Source: Streptomyces tuirus (GTDB lineage: Bacteria; Actinomycetota; Actinomycetes; Streptomycetales; Streptomycetaceae). From it: a stretch of DNA of 64,000 nt. The stretch lies in NCBI GenBank assembly GCA_018195615.1, contig JAGTPG010000001.1, positions 1,984,501 to 2,048,500 of the forward strand, given 5' to 3'. Every line of letters starts with the position of its first letter. The stretch's first letter is position 1. This document shows, piece by piece, positions 45,514 through 56,153 of this stretch. The position numbers and the translations under genes are program-made. Below the pieces are notes generated by a model that was given only the letters and a program-made list of their open reading frames with translations, searched no databases and was not told the origin of the DNA.

Positions 45514-48290
45514 TCAGATCTCGTTCAGCGCCCGCCCCAGCTCGCTCCGCCGCCGGATGCCCAGCTTCTTGTACGTGCTGGTCAGGTGGGTCTCCACGGT
45601 CCGCCGGGCGAGGTGGAGGAGGCCGGCGATCTCGGCGTTCGTACGGCCGCCGGCCGCGAGTCGGGCGATGCGCAGCTCGCTGGAGGTGAGGGCGCCGGAG
45701 CCGGTGCGGACGGTGCCTGCGCGGCGGGCCCCGCCCTCGCGCAGGGCCTCCTCCGCGAGCGTCCGCAGCCGCACCGCGCCGAGGCGTTCGGCGCGTTCGG
45801 CAGCGGTCCGCAGACAGTCCCGGGCCCGGGCGCGTTCCCGGCGGCGGTCAGCTGCCGGCCCTGCGCGAGGAGCGCGGCCACCAGCTCCCGCCCCGGCCCG
45901 TCGGTGAGGAGCCGCACGGCCTCCTCCGCCAGGTCCAGGCCCCGGCGTCCGCCGGTGACCGTGCCGAGCACCCTCAGGGCGCGGCCCACCGTGCGGGGCG
46001 TGCCCCACACCCGGGCCAGGCGCAGCTCCTCCTCGGCCAGGGCGAGCGCCTCCTGGGGGCTGCCGAGGGCCAGCCGGCACACTGCGGCGGCGGAACGCCA
46101 CGGGGTGACGACCGGGCTGACCACGTCGCGGGCGGTCTGACGGCGGCCGCACTCCAGGAAGTCGTGCAGGGCGCCGGCGGTGTCGCCGGTGGCGGCGCGC
46201 TGTACGCCCCGGGCGTACAGGAACCGGTTCAGCTCCCAGTTGTCGGGGCCTCGCGCAGGTCGAAGCCGTCCGCGAGCCGCCGGGCCTCGGCGGTGCGGCC
46301 GGTCTCGACGAGCGCGAGCAGGGTGGTGGCGTGGATGTTGGAGGGCCGTGGGCGGGCGCGGGAGGTTCGGCGGGCAGCATCGCGTACTCGCCGCGCGCGG
46401 CGGCGATGTCGGCCCGGGTGTTGAGCAGCGCGGCGTGCATCGGGTGCAGCAGATCGGGGCGCTGGCCGGCCAGGCCGCGGTCCACGAGGCGGTCGGCCTC
46501 GTCGAGTTCGTCGGCCCACTGGGCGACGGCGGCAGCCGTTCCCAGCAGGAACGGCTCGGTCAGCGGGTGGGCCGGCTCCGCGAGCAGGGCGCGCAGCTGC
46601 CGCATCGCGTCGTCCGCCGAGGTCAGTGCGGCGGTGGCCGCGTGGCGCACGAGCAGTGCCCGGGTCGCGGGGCCGACGAGTTCCGGTGAGCGCTCGGCGG
46701 TGTCGGACAGACAGCGGTACACGTCCTGGCGGACCGTCTGGTCCTGGTCGGAGAAGAGTGCGGACGCGGTCTGGAGCGCGGCGCCCAGGTCGGGGTGCCC
46801 GGCGAGCTGGCCGTCCACCGTGCGCAGGACCTCCACGGCGGCGCGGGCCCGGCCGCGCCCGGCCAGCGCGGTGCCGAGGGCCACGGCGGCCCGCACCCGG
46901 TCCTGTGGTGTGCCGTGCAGGGTCAGCGCCTCGGTGAGCCGGGGATCCCGGCGGAGGATTCCCGGCCCGCGCATTCCAGGGAGCCCAGTTCGGTCAGGAC
47001 CCGCTGCCGGTGTTCGTCGGGCAGCGGCTCCTCCAGGGACCGGCGCAGGAAAGCGACGGCGTCGTCGGAACCGCCGTCGCGCAGGGCGAGCGAGGCGGCA
47101 TCCCGCAGCACGGCCGGTGCCCAGGGGGCGCCCACCGGGCCGGACAGCAGCAACTGCCGTGCCACTGCCCTCGTGGGGGCGCCGCGGTGGAGCATCGCCT
47201 CGGCCGCCGCCCGGCGCAGCGCGCGCCGCCGGGTGTCGGGGACGCCGGTGAGCACGGCGTCCCGCAGCAGCGGGTGGGCGTACCGGGGGTGGCCGTCCGG
47301 CCCGGGGCGCAGCAGCCCGAGTCCCGTCATCGCGGTGAGCCACCCCGCCACCCGGGCCGGGTCGGCACCGGTGAGCTCGGCGAGCAGCCCGGCCGGGGGT
47401 TCGCCCGGGTCCCCCGCCGTCCGGTCCCACCCTTCTTCCAGCACGGCGAGGGCCCGCGCCACGTCGGTCGTGCCGGACCCGGCGCTGTCCAGCCACCACC
47501 GCACGGCCGCCGGGTACGAGCCCGGGTACAGCGCGGCGGAGCTCTCGGGGAGGGTGGGGTGAGGGGCGGGGGCGCCCAGATCGTCGAGAAGCGCTCGCAG
47601 CAGCAGGGGGCTCCCCGCACCGGCCCGGACACAGCTCTCGATCCATGCCGCGGGGGCTGTCGGGTGCTCGGCTCGGACCAGCCGGGTCGCCGAGTCCGGG
47701 GTGAGGGGAGCCAGGGTGTGGGTGTCGACGAGGGCGGGCGAGAGGGTGTGGGCGAAGCCGGGGCCGGGCGGGTCGATGTCGTACTGGCTGCGTTCGGTGA
47801 CGGCCAGCAGCATCGGCCGGGGTAATCGGTCCACGTGCCGGGCGGCCTCCACCAGCCAGCGGTGCGAGGGCCCGTCGGCCAGGTGGACGTCGTCCACGGC
47901 GAGCAGCAGCGGGGAGTCACCGGCGTAAGCGCGCAGCGCCCGCCACAGCAGGGCGGCCCGCTCCCGCTCGTCGCCCGTCGGGCCGGGCTGCACCGAGCCC
48001 GGTACGGGGCCGAGGAGTTGCAGGACGGCGGCGAAGGGCTCGGCCGACCAGCCCGGCGAGCAGCGGGAGCGCAGCACTCGCATGCCCTGTGCCGCGGCGG
48101 CCTCGGCCGCTGCCTCCACAACCGTGGTCCGGCCGGTGCCGGTGGCGCCGCGCAGCAGGACGAGGCCGCCCGTCCCGGAGCGGGCGCGTGCGATACCGGC
48201 GGCGAGCAGGGCAGCCGCTTCCCGGTGTTCGGCCGGCTGGTCAGGCCGTAACCGCACGGGCTGGGGCTGCTCGCACTGCGAATCGGGCAT
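45514..48290 (-). CDS. LAL-type LuxR regulator (large ATP-binding) (four frameshifts)
   Basis: About 926 aa with -1 breaks near 46961, 46355, 46247 and 45840. The N-terminal P-loop domain has LLRGATGTGRTTVVEA; the usual Walker A Lys is replaced by Arg. Walker B is PLLLAVDDVHLAD. A long TPR-like helical middle follows. The C-terminal LuxR helix-turn-helix reads LTSSELRIARLAAGGRTNAEIAGLLHLARRTVETHLTSTYKKLGI. ATG 48290 has AAGGAG upstream. LALs act as pathway activators. Placed between an ECF sigma and an orphan LuxR gene at the edge of the contractile-injection cluster, it may control that cluster, which is inference only. Confidence 0.85.
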
Positions 48291-48599
48291 TCCTGGCTCC
48301 TTGGTCGGTTATGACGTCTTCCCCCGTCGAGGACGGCCGGCTCGTGGGGCCGGTGCCGTGACAAGGGCCACGGCGGCGGAATCCGGCCCCGGCGGAACCG
48401 GGCGGGCCGTCATGTCGCGGCCTGCGCGTCACCGTCGGCTTTCACGGGGCCGGTCTCGTGGTTCCCGTGGGGCCGATCTCGTGGTTCTGCTCGTGGTGCT
48501 CCACGATTGCGCCCGCATCGTCCGTCCCAGAAGGCTGAGAAGTGCACATGCGCCACCGTCCCCGCGGAGGTGGCGCGCACGCTGACATGGGGGAAACGG
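48291..48599. promoter_or_regulatory. Divergent promoter region between the LAL and orphan LuxR genes
   Basis: About 309 bp. It contains the AAGGAG site of the LAL gene (near 48298). No palindromic operator could be singled out. Part of it may code for an upstream extension of the LuxR gene if an earlier start is used. Confidence 0.45.
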
Positions 48600-49268
48600 T
48601 TGCTCAGCTCATCGCGGACCACACGCCCCGGGACGGCCGACTCCGTGTCCCGGATCCCCGTGGCGGTGCACGCCCCGGACCCGATCTCGCGCGCGGGAGC
48701 CCTCAGCCAGTTGCGTCGGTTCCCGGAGGTCGAACTGAGGGAGGAGTCCGGGTCCGGCCCCGGCACGGTGGCCCTGCTCATCGAGGACGTACTCGACGAC
48801 ACGGCGCTGACCCGGCTGCGCCGGCTGGTGCGCAGCGAGGGGGCACGGGCGGTGCTCGTCGTGGCCGCCCTGCGGGAGTCGGAACTGCTGGACGTGATCG
48901 AGTGCGGGGTGGGTGCCATCGTGTGGCGGCGTGAGGCCACCGCGACGCGACTGGTGCAGGCCGTGCTCGCGGCGGCCCGGGGCGACGGTGACCTGCCCGC
49001 CGATCTGCTCGGCCGGCTCATCAACCAGGTGGGCACCCTGCACCGCAGCGCGGCCGGCCGTCCCGGTGCTCCCGCCTCGGGGATGACGGCGCGTGAGGTG
49101 GACGTGCTGCGGCTGGTGGCCGAGGGACTCGACACCGGTGAGATCGCCAGCAAGCTGTCCTACTCCGAACGCACCGTCAAGAACGTGATGCACGGGCTGA
49201 CCACCCGACTGCACCTGCGCAACCGGGCGCACGCCGTGGCCCATGCCCTGCGGGAAGGCTACATCTGA
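48600..49268 (+). CDS. Orphan LuxR-family response-regulator-like protein
   Basis: About 222 aa. A degenerate receiver-like domain (IPVAVHAPDPISRAGALSQL, VALLIEDVLDD, VLVVAALRESELLDVIECG) lacks the usual phospho-acceptor pattern. The C-terminal helix-turn-helix is MTAREVDVLRLVAEGLDTGEIASKLSYSERTVKNVMHGL. The start is uncertain: TTG 48600 has GGGGGAAA seven bases upstream, and GTG 48570 or GTG 48645 are alternatives. It points toward the injection-system genes that begin 173 bp downstream in the same direction and is the best local candidate for their regulator. Confidence 0.8.
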   Translation: MLSSSRTTRPGTADSVSRIPVAVHAPDPISRAGALSQLRRFPEVELREESGSGPGTVALLIEDVLDDTALTRLRRLVRSEGARAVLVVAALRESELLDVIECGVGAIVWRREATATRLVQAVLAAARGDGDLPADLLGRLINQVGTLHRSAAGRPGAPASGMTAREVDVLRLVAEGLDTGEIASKLSYSERTVKNVMHGLTTRLHLRNRAHAVAHALREGYI

Positions 49269-49441
49269 CCGAACGGGCATCCGAAGCCGCCCCGCCGGGC
49301 AGCACGGTCTGCCCCACCGCCGTCCCCGGCGTCCCTGCGGGCCCGGGTGGCACGGAGGGAGGATCGGATACGGCGGCACCTGGCGGTGGGTGACTCAGGG
49401 GGACGCGCACGGCAGGGCGGGGCGGAAGCGGGAGCGCATCG

Positions 49442-50125
49442 GTGATCCACGAAGTGGACGAGGTCCTCAAGGGCCTGCTCAGCGGCGGCGCGCTGGCCGG
49501 GTCCGGGATCGACGTCGCCCTGGACGCCCCGACGCGCGACTGGGCCGCCCGTCGCAACGCGCCCACGATCAACGCCTATCTGTACGACATCCGGGAGGAC
49601 GTCAACCGCCGCCAGCGGGGCCATCTGCCGGTTCTGGACGAGCGGGAGGTCGTCGTCAAGCACCGGCAGCCGCCGCGCTGGTTCCGGCTGTCGTACCTGG
49701 TGACGGCGTGGACGAAGCAGCCCCAGGACGAACACCGGCTGCTGTCCGCGGTGCTGGCCACGCTGATCCCGCGCGAGCTGATCGCCCCCTCCGAACTGCC
49801 CGGCTCGCTCGGGGCGTTGGGCATGACCATCCCCATGTCCGTGGCCGGCACCCAGACCGAGTCGCGTTCCCTCGCGGAGATCTGGTCGGCGCTCGGCGGT
49901 GAACTCAAGCCGTCCCTCGACCTCGTGATCACGGCTCCCTTCCCGGCCTACCCCGAATACGACGCCGGTCCGCCCGTCACCGAGGGCGCGGCGATCCGCC
50001 TCCGCGCCCTGGACGGCACGCCGCCGGGCACGGAGGAACGAACCCACAGCACCCGCCAGGTGGCAGCGGGCCGCGAGGCCCGGAAGGCAGCGCGCCGCGC
50101 GAAGAGGCTGGACGGAACACCGTGA
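49442..50125 (+). CDS. cis16: DUF4255 protein, contractile injection system cap/terminator (Cis16/Afp16-like)
   Basis: 227 aa, DUF4255 family (Pvc16/Afp16 group), which ends the tube-sheath and fixes particle length. It begins MIHEVDEVLKGLLSGGA; the core includes INAYLYDIREDVNRRQ, PRWFRLSYLVTAWTKQPQDEHRLLSAVL and LKPSLDLVITAPFP. The C-terminal 40 residues are a basic linker (AGREARKAARRAKRL). GTG 49442 has GGGAG eight bases upstream. The stop overlaps the GTG of the AAA+ ATPase gene (GTGA). First structural gene of the cluster. Confidence 0.88.
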   Translation: MIHEVDEVLKGLLSGGALAGSGIDVALDAPTRDWAARRNAPTINAYLYDIREDVNRRQRGHLPVLDEREVVVKHRQPPRWFRLSYLVTAWTKQPQDEHRLLSAVLATLIPRELIAPSELPGSLGALGMTIPMSVAGTQTESRSLAEIWSALGGELKPSLDLVITAPFPAYPEYDAGPPVTEGAAIRLRALDGTPPGTEERTHSTRQVAAGREARKAARRAKRLDGTP

Positions 50126-52445
50126 CGACGGACGCCACGGCCGATCGACTCGCCCAGGGCGCGAACACCACGACCGCCGGGGCCGGCTCCGCGAGGGCGC
50201 GAACACCGAGTTCGACGCCATGTCCGCCGACGGCAGCGCCACCCGCCGCGCGAAGGGTTCGGGCGTCACGACCGCCGACGACACCGCCCGTACTCCGAAG
50301 GACGCGGACACCATGACCGCCGAGGACACCGCCCGCACCCCGAACGGCCCGGACACCATGACCCCCGACAGCACCGCCCGGACCGCGAACGGCACGGACG
50401 CCACGACAGCCGACGGCACCGCCGCCCACGTCCCGAAGTGCGGGAACGCCGAGTGCGACCCCGTCGGCCCCCTGCTCGCCCGCCTCGCCGTGTTGCGGGA
50501 CCGTGTCGCCCTGCTGGTCGAGCACCGGTCCGCCGGGGACCCCACGGCCGGTGACCCGCTGCGCGGTCTGTATCTGTCGGAGGAGGCCGTACGGCATCTG
50601 CTGCGGCCGGCCGAGCCGTTGCCCCTCGAACGGCCCGACCGGGGCGGCCGGGCCGGTGACCGTCTGGCCGGTCTGTCCGCCCGGCTCGGGCTGACCGAGC
50701 TCGACACCATGCTGCTGCTCATCGCCCTCGCCCCCGACCTGGACCGCGTCTTCGAACCGCTGTACGGCTACCTCAACGACGACGTCAGCCGCCGCCGGGC
50801 GACCGTCGCGCTCGCCCTCGACCTGTGCGGCATCCCCGTCCATCTGGCCGAGGCGCGGGCCCGGCTGCATCCCACTGCCCCGCTGTCCGCGCTCGGGCTG
50901 CTCACCGTGGAGGAACCGGAACGGCCGTTCCTCAGCCGCTCGTTGCGCGTGCCCGACCGGCTCGTGGCACATCTGCTCGGCGACGACACCCCCGACGCGG
51001 TGCTCGCCGGGCACCTGCACCCCCTGCCCGCACCGGGCCGCCTCGAAGACGTCCTCGAAGACGTCGGGGAACAGCAATCGGAGTCCACCCGCCTCGTCGA
51101 CCGGCTGGCCGCCCGGCTCACCGCCGGCCCCCCGCTCACCGTGTATCTCCGCGAGCGCCGTGAGGGCGACGGACTCCCCTGCGTCACCGCCGCCCTGCGC
51201 GCCGCGGGCCTCGCGGCCCTGCGCTTCTCGGGCCCCGAGGACCACGTGCCCGAACTGCTGCGCGAGGCTCGGCTGAGCGACCGCGCCGTCGTCGTCACCG
51301 GACTGCCGGATCAACCGACGTCACTGTTCCGGCAGTTGATCGCGGCGACCGACGTGCCCGTGCTGGTGACCGGTTCGCGCCCGTACGACTCACAGTGGTG
51401 CGACCGGGACCCCCTCGTCCTGGAGGCACCCCCGCGGCACGCGGGCGCGGTGCGGGCCTGGTCGAACGCCCTCGGCGGGGACCCCGGCTTCGACCTGGCG
51501 GCCACGGTCGCCCCGTACCACCTGGCCGGCGACCGCGTCATCCGTGCCGCCCGCGCGGCCCGGGACCTCGCCGACTTCGACGGGGCCCCGCTCTCCCCGG
51601 CCCATCTGCGCCTCGCCGCCCGCCAGCAGTCCGCCTCCGGACTGGAGCAGCACGCCCGCCGGATCCGGCCCGCCGTGGACTGGCGGGACCTGGTCCTGCC
51701 CGAGGGGCCGCTGTCCCAGCTGCGGGAACTCGCCCTGCGCGCCCGCCACCGCGACCGGGTCCTCGGCGACTGGCGGCTCAGCGCGGGCGGAGGCCGGGGC
51801 CGGGGTGTGCTCGGCCTGTTCGCGGGCGAGTCCGGCACCGGCAAGACACTGTCGGCCGAGGTGGTCGCGGCCGACCTCGGTCTCGACCTCTACGTCGTCC
51901 AGCTGTCGTCCGTGGTCGACAAGTACATCGGCGAGACAGAGAAGAACCTCGAACGCATCTTCACCGAGGCCGACCGCACCGACGCGGTGCTGCTCTTCGA
52001 CGAGGCCGACGCCGTCTTCGGCAAGCGGTCCGAGGTGAAGGACGCACACGACCGGTACGCCAACCTGGAGAGCGCCTACCTGCTCCAGCGACTGGAGTCC
52101 TTCGACGGTATCGCGCTGCTCACCACCAACCTGCGCGCCAACATCGACGAGGCGTTCACCCGGCGCCTGGACCTCATCGTCGACTTCCCGTTCCCGGACG
52201 CGGGGCAGCGCCTCGCACTGTGGCGGCACAGCCTGTCGCACGTACCGGGTGCGGACGGCGTCGAACTCGACGCGGTGGCGGCCGGCTTCGAGCTGGCGGG
52301 CGGCTCCATCCGCAGCGCCGTGGTGACCGCCGCGTACCTGGCCGCCGGGCGCGGGGACCAGGTCGCGGCGGGCGACCTGCTGGAGGGCGCCCGCCGCGAG
52401 TACCGCAAGGCCGGCCGTCTGGTGCCGGGGGAAGGCACCTGGTAG
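50122..52445 (+). CDS. cis15: AAA+ ATPase of the contractile injection system (Cis15-like) (one frameshift)
   Basis: About 774 aa. The N-terminal 110 residues are disordered and hold a 15-residue tandem repeat. The middle helical part includes LTELDTMLLLIALAPDLDRVFEPLYGYLNDD. The C-terminal AAA+ domain has Walker A GLFAGESGTGKTLSAEV, Walker B AVLLFDEADAVFGKRSEV, sensor 1 LLTTNLRANID, the arginine-finger region AFTRRLDLIVDFPFP and sensor 2 AGGSIRSAVV. Homologues accompany nearly all extracellular-type injection systems and are thought to help assembly or cargo loading. GTG 50122 overlaps the cis16 stop. One base is missing between about 50190 and 50215; otherwise ATG 50220 would be used. Confidence 0.88.
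50268..50402 (+). repeat. 45-bp in-frame tandem repeat, three copies
   Basis: Units 50268-50312, 50313-50357 and 50358-50402, with a partial fourth. They encode 15-residue repeats of the type TMTAEDTARTPNGPD in the disordered N-terminus of the AAA+ ATPase. Confidence 0.8.
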
Positions 52446-52469
52446 CGGCCGGGCCGGCGGCGCCGGCCG

Positions 52470-53881
52470 TCAGTTCCCCGACGGCCGGACGATCATCCAC
52501 TCCTGGTCGTCGGTGTTGGAGCAGTCGAACAGGGTGAGACGGGCCTCGTCACCGCCGGTGCTGTAACCGGACACGTCAAGGCACTTGTTGTTGCTGGCGA
52601 AGTTGCGGATCCAGTACGCACCGCTCTCCTGCTTGTCGAGCCACCACAGCTGGTTGTCGCCGGTCGTGCCGTCGCAGGTGAACTCGGTGATCCCGGACGG
52701 CACGGGGGCGGCGCCGTAGTCCGGCAGGTCCATGCACAGCTGGTCCTTGACGTTGCGGATCTGGACCAGCGCGTGGCCGCCCGGCCCCGTCTTCGGGTAC
52801 TTCACCTCCAGGTTCCACAGCTGGTTGTCCTCGGGGCCCTCGTTGCAGGTGAACTGCTGTACGGGCCCGTCGGACCGGCCCTTGTCCTCGCCCGGCAGGT
52901 CCGCGCACTTCTTGGTGGTGGTGTTGCGCAGCAGCACGTTCGTCGCCGGCACCACGGGCTTCGGGGTCTTCTTCTTGGGAGGCGGTGGGGCAGCACCCCG
53001 CCGCCGTCCCCGGCACCCGCACCGGCCTGCGACTCCTGAGGCGTCGGCGACGGGGGTGGCGCCGAGGACAGGGCAGGGGTGGGTGTCGGGGACGGGGCGA
53101 GGGTGCTGCCGGCCTCCTCGGCGCTCGCGACGGCCTTGGTGCCGACCGCGGGCTTGTAGGCGATCCACAGCATGACGAAGGTGATCGCGAGGGCGAGGAA
53201 GACTCCGAAGAAGGTCGCCAGCCAGCGCGGCAGGAACCCGCGCTGGACGAACGTCCCCTCCACGGGGAGCGCGGTGGCGCCGGAGCGCTGCACGGCGAGG
53301 GTGTAGGGCCGCTGCTCCTTCGACCCGAACCAGATGATGTTCTTCGGCTTGAGCGTGGTCCTGACGAAGGCGGCACGGCCCGGCTCGATCTGGACGTTGG
53401 CCGGGTGGATGTCGTACGACAGCTCGTCGCCGTTGTCGCTGCCGCTCAGGGACGCGGTCAGCTTGGTGTTGCCCACGTTGTCGATCGCGAGCCGGGGCCG
53501 TCCCCGCAACCGCCCCTTGACGGTGGGCGGCACCAGCTCCGCCCGCACCTCGGTGAACGGCGTGATGGTCAGGTTCCCCTCGGGAACGGTCGTCGCCTCG
53601 GGATGCTCGGTCGGCGTGATCCGCACCGCGTACGGGTTCGGCCCCGCCGCGGCGTCCGGCGTACGCGGCGGCGCGAACGTCAGTTCCACCGTGCCGGTCG
53701 TGCCGGGATACAGACGCAGGGCCGCCGGTTCGACCGTCGTCCAGGGGGCGACGGGGCCGACCGGTTCGAAGCGGTACTCGTCGACGACGTCACCGGTGTT
53801 GCGCAGCCGCAGGCGCACACGCGTGCTGCTGCCCGGGTCGACGGTCGCGGAGGCGGGTTCCAGAGAGGTCCACAGGCTCAC
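52470..53881 (-). CDS. One-pass membrane protein with ricin-type lectin domain, in the injection cluster (one frameshift)
   Basis: About 470 aa. The N-terminal 215 residues look like two immunoglobulin-like beta domains (VDPGSSTRVRLRLRNTGD, VELTFAPPRTPD) and lack a signal peptide, so they should stay in the cytoplasm. One membrane span follows (WLATFFGVFLALAITFVMLWIAYKP, about 220-243), then a Pro/Ser linker with KKKTPKPVV. The C-terminal 140 residues form a ricin-type beta-trefoil (QLWNLEV, QLWWLDK and QEWMIVR repeats), probably outside. One base is missing near 52990. Transcribed against the cluster and divergent from the sheath gene. It could tether or receive the particle at the membrane, comparable to the reported Streptomyces CisA role, but orthology is unproven. 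Confidence 0.78.
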
Positions 53882-54066
53882 ACCGTGACGCTAACCAGGG
53901 GCCGGCGGTACGTCAGGAAGCGCGAGGGCACGATGCGATGCCCTGGTGCCCCTGCCCTTGAGGGCAACCGGGCTGCCCTCTCCCCGGCACCGGAGGCCGT
54001 TCCGCCCCGGGCCCACGCGCGTGAGGGTGAGAGCTGTTCGTGTCTCGTACCCGAGGAGAGCAGAGC
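53882..54066. promoter_or_regulatory. Divergent promoter region, lectin membrane protein / sheath
   Basis: A 185-bp gap. GAGGAGAG before the sheath ATG (54053-54060) is a strong ribosome site. TGCCC/GGGCA pairs near 53955-53968 form a small hairpin. The sheath-tube genes probably have their own promoter here. Confidence 0.55.
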
Positions 54067-55654
54067 ATGCCGTCCTACCTGTCGCCCGGCGTCTACGTCG
54101 AGGAGGTGGCCAGCGGCTCGCGCCCGATCGAGGGGGTGGGGACCTCGGTGGCGGCCTTCGTCGGCCTCGCACCGACCGGTCCGCTGAACGAGCCGACGCT
54201 GGTGACCAACTGGACGCAGTACGTGGCGGCCTTCGGTGAGTTCACCGACGGGTACTACCTCGCGCACTCCGTCTACGGCTTCTTCAACAACGGCGGCTCC
54301 GCCGCGTACGTCGTCCGTGTGGGCGGCTCCCCGAGGGCGCCCCGCCGACGCGGAGCCGGACAGCCCGCCGCCGTCACCGGCCGCCCCGGCAGCGCCCCGG
54401 CCGCACTGCCGGCGGGCGAGCCGCAGCAGCTCGGCACCTTCAGTGTGACCGCCGTGGGACAGGGCGACCTGAGCGTCGAGGTCGCCGACCCGGAGGGCGA
54501 AGGCCCCGCCGAACGGTTCAAGCTGATCGTCAAGGACGGCGGCAAGCCGGTCGAGACGTTCGACGTGACCGCCAAGAAGGGCGGCCGCAACTACGTCGTC
54601 ACGCAGGTCAAGGAGCGCTCCAAGCTCATCACCGTCACCGAGGCCGCGCCGGCCGCGCAGCTGGCCCGCCCGGACAACCAGACGGTCGCCCTGGTGGCCC
54701 CGCGCCCGCCCCGGCAGTCCCCGCCGAGACGGCGGACGCCACGCACCCCGGTCCGGCCCAGTACCTCGGCGACTCGGCCGACCGCACCGGCTTCGGCGGT
54801 CTGGAGGCCGTCGACGAGGTCTCCATGGTGGCCGTCCCCGACCTGATGGCCGCCTACCAGCGCGGCGCGATCGATCTGGAGGCCGTCAAGGCCGTCCAGC
54901 TCGGGCTGATCGCCCACTGCGAGCTGATGGGCGACCGGGTCGCCGTGATCGACCCGCCGCCGGGGATGAACGCCCGGCAGATCCGCGTCTGGCGGCAGGA
55001 GACCGCCGGCTACGACTCCAAGTACGCGGCCCTGTACTACCCCTGGATCAAGACGTTCGACCCGGCGACCGGCCAGGCCCGGCTGGTACCGCCGAGCGGC
55101 CACGTCGCCGGCATCTGGGCCCGCAACGACGCCGAGCGCGGCGTCCACAAGGCACCCGCCAACGAGGTCGTGCGCGGGCGGTGGACCTGGAGCTCCAGAT
55201 CACCCGGGGCGAGCAGGACCTGCTCAACCCGATCGGCGTCAACTGCATCCGCGCCTTCCCCGGCCGCGGCATCCGCGTCTGGGGCGCCCGCACCCTCTCC
55301 TCCGACCCGGCCTGGCGCTACCTCAACATCCGCCGGTACTTCAACTACCTGGAGGAGTCGATCCTGGTCGGCACCCAGTGGGTGGTGTTCGAGCCGAACG
55401 ACCACAACCTATGGGCCCGGATCCGGCGCAACATCTCGGCGTTCCTGGTCAACGAGTGGCGCGACGGCGCCCTCTTCGGGCAGCGCCCCGAAGAGGCGTA
55501 CTACGTCAAGTGCGACGAGGAGACCAACCCGCCGGAGTCGGTCGACGTCGGCCGTGTCGTCTGCGAGATCGGCATCGCGCCGGTCAAGCCCGCGGAGTTC
55601 GTGGTCTTCCGGCTGGCCCAGTTCTCCAGCGGCGGCGGGGAGCTGGAGGAATGA
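54067..55654 (+). CDS. cis2: Contractile sheath protein (Cis2-like) (two frameshifts)
   Basis: About 529 aa phage-tail sheath protein. The N-terminus MPSYLSPGVYVEEVASGSRPIEGV is the classic sheath opening, followed by TSVAAFVGLAPTGPLNEP. The C-terminal core reads IYP-type YYPWIKTFDPATG, VPPSGHVAGIWARNDAERGVHKAPANE, QDLLNPIGVNCIRAFPGRGIRVWGARTL and RRYFNYLEESI. A variable insertion of about 130 residues lies after VVRVGGS. Bases are missing near 54712 and 55178; the frame order is 1 to 3 to 2. The protein stacks around the tube and contracts to drive it through a membrane. Confidence 0.92.
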
Positions 55655-55710
55655 CCCCCGGGCCGGCCACCCACCTCACCACACTCTCCGGAAGGAAGGA
55701 CTGACGGCAC

Positions 55711-56153
55711 ATGAGCCTCTCCCCGGGTGACTCCCTCACCTCACACAACTTCGGCCTGCAGATCGACGGCGTCATGGTCGAGTACCTCGCCGAGGTCAGC
55801 GGCCTGTCCATGGAGCAGGACGTCATCACGTACCAGCAGAACACCGCGAACGGCCAGAACAAGGTCGTGAACCTGCCGGGCGTGAAGAAGAACGGGACCT
55901 GCACGGTCGTCCGCGGTATGACCCAGTCGGCCGCGTTCACCGAGTGGATCAACCAGTCGATCGCCGGCCAGATGAGCTCGGCCCGCAAGAACGCGTCCAT
56001 CATCATGATGGACTTCCAGAACACCCCGTGAAGCGCTACAACCTGCGCAACGCGTGGTGCAGCAAGATCGACACGAGCACCGTGAAGGCGGGCGAGGCGT
56101 CCGCGCTCACCGAGACCGTGACCATCGTGTTCGAAGAACTGGACATCGAGTAA
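55711..56153 (+). CDS. cis1: Inner tube protein (Cis1-like, gp19/Hcp fold) (one frameshift)
   Basis: About 147 aa. It starts MSLSPGDSLTSHNFGLQIDG and contains VEYLAEVSGLSMEQDVITYQQN, KNGTCTVVRGMT and the late VKRYNLRNAWCSKID with TETVTIVFEELDIE, matching T4 gp19-like tube proteins of injection systems. One base is missing near 56027 between MMDFQNTP and VKRYNL; unrepaired, the protein would end early at 106 residues. It polymerises to the rigid tube inside the sheath. The stop overlaps the next ATG (TAATG). Confidence 0.9.

Noticed and set aside
54067..55654. Programmed frameshifting in the sheath, tube or spike genes
   Set aside because: No slippery heptamer with downstream structure is evident, and the same -1 pattern affects unrelated metabolic genes, so sequence error is simpler.
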